Shown one piece after another: positions 1-5,015 of a stretch of 5,015 nt of DNA; positions within the stretch are counted from its first letter, which is position 1, and every line of letters starts with the position of its first letter. Source of the DNA: Rubrobacteraceae bacterium. GTDB lineage: Bacteria; Actinomycetota; Rubrobacteria; Rubrobacterales; Rubrobacteraceae. The notes under the pieces are model-generated. The model ran no database searches, was not told where the DNA came from, and saw nothing but the letters and a program-made list of their open reading frames with translations. The position numbers were made by a program, and so were the translations under genes. The DNA is taken from positions 1 through 5,015 of the forward strand of contig JAJNDJ010000132.1 in assembly GCA_021156345.1 (NCBI GenBank), read 5' to 3'.

Positions 1-241
1 GGGATACGCCCAGTGCCCCGACTGCGGCAAGGAGCTGAGGATCTTCGGGGGCGACGGAGGCGAGAGGGTGGCCGGAGAGCTAGGATCGGAGGTCATGGGG
101 CGCATCCCGATCCAGCCTGAGGCTTCGGGGGAGCCTGGACGCTCGCTCTTCGAGGCGGACTCGAGTCAGGCCCGTGTCTTCGACGAGATGGCCGCTGCCC
201 TGGTCGCAAGCAAAGTCCGCAGGCGCATAAAGGTGTTGTAG
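1..241 (+). CDS. Mrp/NBP35 (ApbC) family iron-sulfur carrier ATPase, C-terminal end only
   Basis: Only the last 79 codons are present. The frame opens at base 2 and ends at a TAG at 239-241; the gene begins outside the window. The fragment starts GYAQCPDCGKELRIFGG, which matches the C-terminal CxxC segment of Mrp/NBP35/ApbC P-loop ATPases, where the two cysteines bind a bridging Fe-S cluster between two subunits. After it come a GGERVAGELG stretch, then GRIPIQPE, close to the family pattern of GGER-A-ELG followed by G-IP-DP, and a closing helix (ARVFDEMAAALVA). Family members are cytoplasmic and load or carry Fe-S clusters for apo-proteins. The Walker A motif lies outside the window, so intactness cannot be judged. 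The gene converges on the regulator at 573-3761. A MinD-like relative is possible, but the CxxC placement favours Mrp. Confidence 0.85.
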   Translation, partial: GYAQCPDCGKELRIFGGDGGERVAGELGSEVMGRIPIQPEASGEPGRSLFEADSSQARVFDEMAAALVASKVRRRIKVL

Positions 242-432
242 AGGCGGTCAGCTGATCGGCTGGCTGCGGCCTTAGGGGCCTCCGCTTTCAGCATCTCAGC
301 CTAACGCCCTACTGTCGGGTGATGTGCGTGTCCCTGAGCTCCCTTATTCTGTCCTCATCGCTGACAGGAGAGCTCTACAACAAGAGGGGTAGGAGACCGT
401 GTATCCATAAGTGTGGACATGGCCTCGCTTGG

Positions 433-455
433 GATGCGCGCATCGGGCGCGCGTC
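433..455. repeat. Strong GC-rich inverted repeat (9-bp stem, 5-nt loop)
   Basis: Bases 433-441 (GATGCGCGC) pair with 447-455 (GCGCGCGTC) around the loop ATCGG. That gives nine consecutive pairs including one G-T wobble (435 with 453). It is the most stable hairpin visible in the gap. No T-run follows on either strand, so it is not a standard intrinsic terminator. It could block RNA 3'-end decay, stall polymerase or act as a protein-binding palindrome; nothing in the sequence decides among these. Confidence 0.55.
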
Positions 456-470
456 ATCTGAGCGTTAATT

Positions 471-498
471 AGAAGGGCTCAAGGCGTGAGTTTTTTCT
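471..498 (+). terminator. Candidate rho-independent terminator for the Mrp-family transcript
   Basis: A stem CTCA (478-481) / TGAG (487-490) with loop AGGCG is followed directly by six T at 491-496. The preceding AGAAGGG can extend the pairing into the T-run through A-T and G-T pairs. This is the usual A-tract, stem, T-tract layout read on the plus strand. The core stem is short, only four Watson-Crick pairs, and it lies about 230 bp after the Mrp stop codon, so the assignment is tentative. Read on the minus strand the same stem is followed by CCCTTCT, a poor U-tract. Confidence 0.4.
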
Positions 499-509
499 AC
501 GCATTTTGA

Positions 510-538
510 GCACTTCTGCCCTGAATCTAATGAAGTGC
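510..538. repeat. Perfect 7-bp inverted repeat just past the regulator stop
   Basis: GCACTTC at 510-516 is the exact reverse complement of GAAGTGC at 532-538, with a 15-base spacer. It lies 35 bp beyond the stop codon of the minus-strand regulator, where its mRNA 3' end should be. On that strand the stem is followed by TCAAAATGCG, so there is no U-run and it is not a classic terminator. It may be a 3'-end stabilising stem or chance. Confidence 0.35.
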
Positions 539-572
539 CTTGCCTTGGAACGCTGTGATCGGATGGTAAACC

Positions 573-3500
573 CTAATGCTGGTGAGGCTTCAGCAGTTGG
601 TGTTCAGTCACCCAGATGACGATCTGGGCTCGCGAATTGAGTCCCAATTTCAGGAGAATCTTGGCAACATGATTACCTGCGGTGCGCTCGGAGATCCGGA
701 GCCTGGAGGAGATCTGGCGATTGGTTAGGCCCTGGGCGGCGAGGAGTGCTACCTCCTGCTCTCGGGGGCTTAGGGCAGCACGCTGCGCACCAGCCAGAGA
801 CTCTTCTGGCACGAGGGTCGTCGGTTGATCGGTATCCTCTTCGGAGAAAGCGTACTCGACGGCCTGTTGCTGGCCCATAGCCTTGCCTTCTGCCCACGCC
901 TCCTCGAAAGCCGCCTCGCCCAGCCGGGTACGCGCTTCAGCCAGGCGGCTCTCGTAGCTCGTTACGGTGTACGTCGAGGGCATAATCTGGATTCCTGCAG
1001 CCTCCCGCATGGCTTCCGATATTCCCCACAACCGCGCCGCACGCACCGGATAGCCTTCGGAAGCAGCTGCGCACGCTAGTCCGAAGAAGGAGTACACGCT
1101 ACCTACCTTCTCGTCCAACTCTCGCGAGAGTTGAATTACCTCCCGCAGCAACACCTTCGTCCGGTCGTGATGTTCCAGTATCACCGATATCAGCCCCAGG
1201 TTGACCTGGCATGTGATTATGCCCCATCTGTCCTCCATCTCGCGGTACAACGCCCGAGCCTCCTCAAACAGTGCAGCCGCCTCGCCAAGATCTCCGCGCA
1301 GGAGCCCCGCCGCGATCCCCGCGGTAACGAGCATATTCGCGATCGTGCGGCGGTTCTTCAGCCGGGGCCTAAGCGCCAAGGCCTCCTCGAGCAGAGCTGC
1401 CACAGGTATGTCATCCCTATGCCCCAGCAGAGCCACGTGGCCAAGAAAGCTGAGCGATGACGCGATGCCCTCTTCGTCGTTGAGCTCCCTGTACAAGGTC
1501 AGGCTCTCCTCGAGTACCGTCTTTGCGGTCTCGAAGTCGCCCTGGAACATTGCTATCCAGCCGGCCCCGTTAAGGGCTTTCGCCCTCGCCACCGGTGAGC
1601 GGCCCAGTGAGAGTGCCTTCTCCAGCCACCCCCGTCCCTCGATTGAGTAGCCACGCGTAAACCAGAACAACCATAACGCCCCCGCCAACCGCAGGGCGAG
1701 CTCGGCATCACCCTCCTCCTGTGACCAATCTAGCGCAGCCCGCAGGTTGTCGTGCTCAGTCTCCAGCCGATGCAGCCACTTCGAGTGTCCTGACCCACTA
1801 GACTCATTGTCCGCCTCCTCGGCCAGTGCCAAATACCATTCGGCGTGCCGGTACCTCGTTTGCTCCTCTTCCTCGCCGTCCTTGAGCTTCTCTCGGCTGT
1901 ACTGCCTAATAGGCTCGAGCAGCCTGTAGCGTGACCCGCTCTGCAAGCTCTCCTCCGCGACCACCAATGACTTACCGACCAGCATAGAGAGCAAGTCCAA
2001 GACGTCTTCTTGCTCGATGACTCCTCCCGCTCCAGTGGCTTCTGCAGCTTCGAGGGTGAAGCCGCCGGCGAATACAGAGAGCCTTCTGAACAGTACCTGC
2101 TCGGGCTCGCTAAGCAACTGATGGCTCCAATCCAACGTCGCCCTCAAGGTCCGGTGACGAGGGTCAGCGATCCGCTCGCCGCCCGTAAGAATATTGAGCG
2201 AGTGCCCGAGCCTGTCAGAGATCTGATCGGCAGAGAGTATCCCAACACTCGCTGCGGCAAGCTCTATGGCGAGCGGTATGCCCTCCAGTCTCGCGCATAC
2301 CTTCGCCACGGCCGTGGCGTTCTCGGGTGTAAGTTCAAAGCCCGGACACCTGATCGAGGCACGGTCAGCGAATAGTTGTGCTGACTCGTAGACTTCGAGT
2401 TCGTCCACCGTCGGAGACTGTTGCGCGCCGGGCGTGGAGAGGGAGGGTACGAGCCAGTTTTGCTCGCCCGTCACGCCCAAAAGCTCTCGGCTGGTGGCGA
2501 GTACCCGCAAGCGCGGACAATAATCCAATAGGGCATGCGCAAGTCGCGCGGTAGCGTCTGTCAGGTGTTCGCAGTTGTCCAAGATGAGGAGCATCTCTGC
2601 GTCGTGCAGCGCGTTTAGGAGGGTGTCGAGCAGTGGGTGGCCCGGCTGCTCGCGCACACGGAGCGTCGTGGCTAGCGCTTGTGGTACTAGCGTCCCCTCC
2701 GACAATGGCGCCAACTGCACAAACCACACTCCGTCCGGATAGTTCTCAACTAGGTCCCTGCTTGCTTCCAAGGCGAGCCGCGTCTTGCCACAGCCGCCAG
2801 GACCGGTGAGCGTCAACAGACGAGTCATGGCAAGCATACGCGTTGCCTCCACCATCTCGCGCTCGCGCCCCACGAAACTCGTTCTTGGCGCAGGCAGGTT
2901 GTGCTTGCTCATATCGGGCAGGACCTGCCGCTGCGGGGTAGCGGCGGATGGCGTCGGCTTGAATCTCCCGGCCGCAATCTCGGCGCGTAGACCGCGAGTC
3001 TCCGCGCCGGGTTGCGTACCGAGACCTCTGGAGAGCGCATTGTAAAGACGTTCGTACTGGGAGAGGGCTCGGTCTGGCCTGCCCGAGAGAGCGTGAAGTC
3101 GCATTAGGCCCAGGTGCGCCTGCTCATGCGTAGGTGCCGCGGTCATCGCTTTCTGAAGTGTCTCGATGGCCGGCTCATACTCATCACGTTCTTCGTAGAA
3201 CGCCGCTAGCTCGATTAGCAGTGTAAGGTGGAGTTGGCGCAGCTCTTCTCGCCTGCCTTCAACCCACTCCTCGTAGCGGTCCTCGGGCAAGAGTTCGCCC
3301 GCGTAAAGATCTAGCGCCGCCCTGTAAGCCGCCGTGCTTTTGGAGCGACGTGCAGTAAGAGCTGCCTCCTCGAAGGCATCTACGTCCACCCAGAGATTGC
3401 CTTCGGGGCACATCACGAGCGAGTCGTCTTCGCCTACCAGATAGCGGGAGCCACCTGTCGGATCGAGGACTCTGCGGGCGGCGTGGAGGGTCTGGCGAAG

Positions 3501-3761
3501 GTTGTTCGAGGCGGCCTTCTTCGCGTGCCCTGGCCAGAGCAATTCCGTGGCTCGTTCGCGGTGGAGGCGGTGGTGGGGAGCGAGGGAGAGCAGCTTGACA
3601 AGGGCGGTGGCTTTCCTTAGATGCCAAGCACTCTTCTCGACGATAGAAGGGCCTACAGAGACCTTGAAGTCGCCGAGCATCCAGACGCGTAGCGCCTCGG
3701 ATTTCTCGCTCCCAGATGATCTGTGTTGTTTCCTACCTCCGGAGCCAGAAGGATTGTCCAT
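573..3761 (-). CDS. Large SARP-type regulator: winged helix + BTAD + STAND ATPase + TPR + C-terminal LuxR HTH
   Basis: A complete cytoplasmic transcription factor of 1062 residues; ATG at 3761, TAG at 573-575. Domains in order: OmpR-like winged helix (about 24-119), BTAD helical repeats (about 126-264), a linker, then a STAND/NB-ARC-like ATPase entered by RTSFVGRERE (293-302). Walker A is GPGGCGKT (320-327), Walker B LLILDNCEHL (391-400), then LATSRE (421-426) and GIPLAIELAA (494-503). A TPR-like helical region covers about 640-960. The end is a LuxR/FixJ HTH (about 996-1055) from LSPREQEVALLAAQGLTNRQ through ISERTAGNHVAKILLKLGL. In the family, ATP binding and the TPR sensor gate activation of target promoters; ligand and targets here are unknown. 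Nearly all expected motifs are intact. It stands alone, 196 bp downstream of the broken mdh on the same strand. An AGGAG lies 12 bases before the ATG. Known relatives are AfsR-like SARPs and LAL regulators; this one combines both DNA-binding ends. Confidence 0.93.
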   Translation of the reverse strand: MDNPSGSGGRKQHRSSGSEKSEALRVWMLGDFKVSVGPSIVEKSAWHLRKATALVKLLSLAPHHRLHRERATELLWPGHAKKAASNNLRQTLHAARRVLDPTGGSRYLVGEDDSLVMCPEGNLWVDVDAFEEAALTARRSKSTAAYRAALDLYAGELLPEDRYEEWVEGRREELRQLHLTLLIELAAFYEERDEYEPAIETLQKAMTAAPTHEQAHLGLMRLHALSGRPDRALSQYERLYNALSRGLGTQPGAETRGLRAEIAAGRFKPTPSAATPQRQVLPDMSKHNLPAPRTSFVGREREMVEATRMLAMTRLLTLTGPGGCGKTRLALEASRDLVENYPDGVWFVQLAPLSEGTLVPQALATTLRVREQPGHPLLDTLLNALHDAEMLLILDNCEHLTDATARLAHALLDYCPRLRVLATSRELLGVTGEQNWLVPSLSTPGAQQSPTVDELEVYESAQLFADRASIRCPGFELTPENATAVAKVCARLEGIPLAIELAAASVGILSADQISDRLGHSLNILTGGERIADPRHRTLRATLDWSHQLLSEPEQVLFRRLSVFAGGFTLEAAEATGAGGVIEQEDVLDLLSMLVGKSLVVAEESLQSGSRYRLLEPIRQYSREKLKDGEEEEQTRYRHAEWYLALAEEADNESSGSGHSKWLHRLETEHDNLRAALDWSQEEGDAELALRLAGALWLFWFTRGYSIEGRGWLEKALSLGRSPVARAKALNGAGWIAMFQGDFETAKTVLEESLTLYRELNDEEGIASSLSFLGHVALLGHRDDIPVAALLEEALALRPRLKNRRTIANMLVTAGIAAGLLRGDLGEAAALFEEARALYREMEDRWGIITCQVNLGLISVILEHHDRTKVLLREVIQLSRELDEKVGSVYSFFGLACAAASEGYPVRAARLWGISEAMREAAGIQIMPSTYTVTSYESRLAEARTRLGEAAFEEAWAEGKAMGQQQAVEYAFSEEDTDQPTTLVPEESLAGAQRAALSPREQEVALLAAQGLTNRQISSRLRISERTAGNHVAKILLKLGLNSRAQIVIWVTEHQLLKPHQH

Positions 3762-3773
3762 ACCAGCTTCCCA

Positions 3774-3778
3774 CTCCT
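3774..3778 (-). promoter_or_regulatory. Ribosome-binding site of the large regulator
   Basis: On the minus strand AAAAGGAGTGGG precedes the ATG at 3761, with AGGAG 12 bases away. This is longer than the usual 5-9 bases, so initiation may be modest, but no better in-frame start is seen next to it; the GTG inside the motif is out of frame. It supports the chosen start moderately. Confidence 0.5.
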
Positions 3779-3786
3779 TTTATGCG

Positions 3787-3813
3787 GCGGAGGATGAGGC
3801 GTCAGACCTCCGC
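3787..3813 (-). promoter_or_regulatory. Stem-loop in the presumed 5' leader of the regulator
   Basis: GCGGAGG (3787-3793) and CCTCCGC (3807-3813) are perfect reverse complements. Inside them TGA (3795-3797) pairs with TCA (3802-3804) around a GGCG tetraloop, leaving a small internal loop (one base against two). The hairpin ends 8 bases before the AGGAG of the regulator. In the minus-strand mRNA its 3' arm reads CCUCCGC, whose CUCC could pair instead with the GGAG of the ribosome-binding site. No U-run follows, so it is not a terminator. It may be a translational control element or an operator; the structure is seen, the role is inferred. Confidence 0.45.
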
Positions 3814-3816
3814 TCT

Positions 3817-3852
3817 GTCCCGTGACGGGTACCATACCTTCGACTATGGGAC
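3817..3852. repeat. Dyad-rich patch upstream of the regulator (possible operator)
   Basis: Several small inverted repeats overlap here. CCATA (3832-3836) matches TATGG (3845-3849) across 8 bases, CCCG/CGGG flank TGA at 3819-3829, and GTCCC (3817-3821) matches GGGAC (3848-3852). Such a cluster about 55-90 bp before a regulator start codon is compatible with an autoregulatory site. I found no convincing -35/-10 pair in the 3762-3957 gap, and the repeats are short enough to arise by chance. Confidence 0.25.
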
Positions 3853-3957
3853 AACGTATCCCCCAAGTGGCATATTTCTTCTAGCTGATGGCGTAAACAT
3901 CAACGGTGCGCCCGTCCCCCAACAACTCGCCACCAACACCGCGGAACTGGGAGCCTT

Positions 3958-4851
<894 letters not shown>

Positions 4852-4884
4852 CAGTTCAGTGAGTACGAGTTTCGAAGAGCTTCG

Positions 4885-5015
4885 TTGGATGTGATCCTTG
4901 CCATTCAGACGCGCCGGAGCGTCGGCCGCGTGAGGCAGGATCCTGTGCCTGAAGACCTCGTCAGGCGCATCCTGGAGAGCGCCGTGCACGCCCCCAACCA
5001 CAAGATCACCGAGCC
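4885..5015 (+). CDS. Nitroreductase-family FMN-dependent oxidoreductase, N-terminal part
   Basis: The first 43 codons are present and the gene runs off the right edge. The translation (L/M)DVILAIQTRRSVGRVRQD followed by PVPEDLVRRILESAVHAPNH is typical of the nitroreductase fold: a first helix ending in TRRS (residues 9-12, FMN phosphate contact in the family), the P-P-E-LV--IL-SA helix, and APNHKITEP, which in relatives is followed by WRF. Family enzymes bind FMN as dimers and use NAD(P)H to reduce nitro, quinone or other substrates; the substrate is not predictable here. The frame is closed by TAG at 4846-4848, and the first usable in-frame start is TTG 4885, with GTG 4891 as alternative; both lack a strong ribosome-binding site (GAAGAG 4874-4879 is weak). 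It is divergent from mdh across 118 bp. Confidence 0.85.
   Translation, partial: MDVILAIQTRRSVGRVRQDPVPEDLVRRILESAVHAPNHKITE

Larger units (their letters stand above)
242..572. other. Convergent intergenic gap (331 bp) with stacked inverted repeats, no gene seen
   Basis: This gap lies between the 3' ends of the Mrp-family gene (+) and the large regulator (-). It has no open frame of credible length; short frames such as an ATG at 420 (17 codons) lack a ribosome-binding site. I see no tRNA-like arms. It holds several inverted repeats: a nested imperfect one (GAGCTC 336-341 with 370-375, CTGTC 349-353 with GACAG 363-367), a strong GC hairpin (433-455), a terminator-like hairpin before six T (471-498) and a 7-bp perfect repeat (510-538). 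A weak GGCC/GGCC hairpin sits at 268-280, 26 bp after the Mrp stop. The simplest reading is a transcription termination zone for two converging genes. The 480-572 part looks more AT-rich than the coding sequence. Confidence 0.6.

Noticed and set aside
266..288. Hairpin GGCC/GGCC with TTAGG loop followed by three T, 26 bp after the Mrp-family stop
   Set aside because: Only four contiguous pairs, a 3-base bulge before any extension and a very short T-run; too weak to call a terminator.
420..473. Possible small protein starting at ATG 420 (17 codons)
   Set aside because: No ribosome-binding site, and it overlaps the strong hairpin at 433-455; likely chance.
1131..1650. Overlapping plus-strand open frames opposite the regulator
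   Set aside because: They lie antisense to the TPR region of an intact 1062-residue protein and have no ribosome-binding site or recognisable domain.

Overview
This window reads as high-GC bacterial DNA, most likely from a Rubrobacter-like or thermoleophilic actinobacterium or a related metagenome lineage. I infer that from three things: the LDH-type malate dehydrogenase, the very large SARP/LuxR regulator and the strong GC bias in the genes. No 16S or other marker is present, so the taxonomy is only a guess.

Layout from left to right. Bases 1-241 (+) hold the last 79 codons of a Mrp/NBP35-type iron-sulfur carrier ATPase. Bases 242-572 are a gene-free convergent gap rich in inverted repeats, including one terminator-like hairpin ahead of six T. 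Bases 573-3761 (-) are one intact 1062-residue regulator: an N-terminal winged helix plus BTAD domain (SARP type), a STAND/NB-ARC-like ATPase, a TPR-rich region and a C-terminal LuxR helix-turn-helix. Bases 3762-3957 are its upstream region, with a clear stem-loop in the likely leader and a second dyad-rich patch. Bases 3958-4766 (-) are a malate dehydrogenase gene that is broken: about 43 codons are missing after the catalytic-His segment and the frame changes at the junction. Bases 4767-4884 separate it from a divergent nitroreductase-family gene, of which only the first 43 codons are present (4885-5015, +).

The genes do not form one obvious pathway. Mrp (Fe-S cluster delivery), malate dehydrogenase (TCA cycle) and nitroreductase (flavin redox) are ordinary metabolic genes, and the large regulator sits among them as a stand-alone transcription unit whose targets cannot be read from the context. 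I see no mobile element, CRISPR array, RNA gene or phage gene. The points most worth a second look are the mdh lesion (true pseudogene or assembly error), the regulator with a DNA-binding domain at each end, and the stem-loop just before its ribosome-binding site. I did not find a convincing new multi-gene system.
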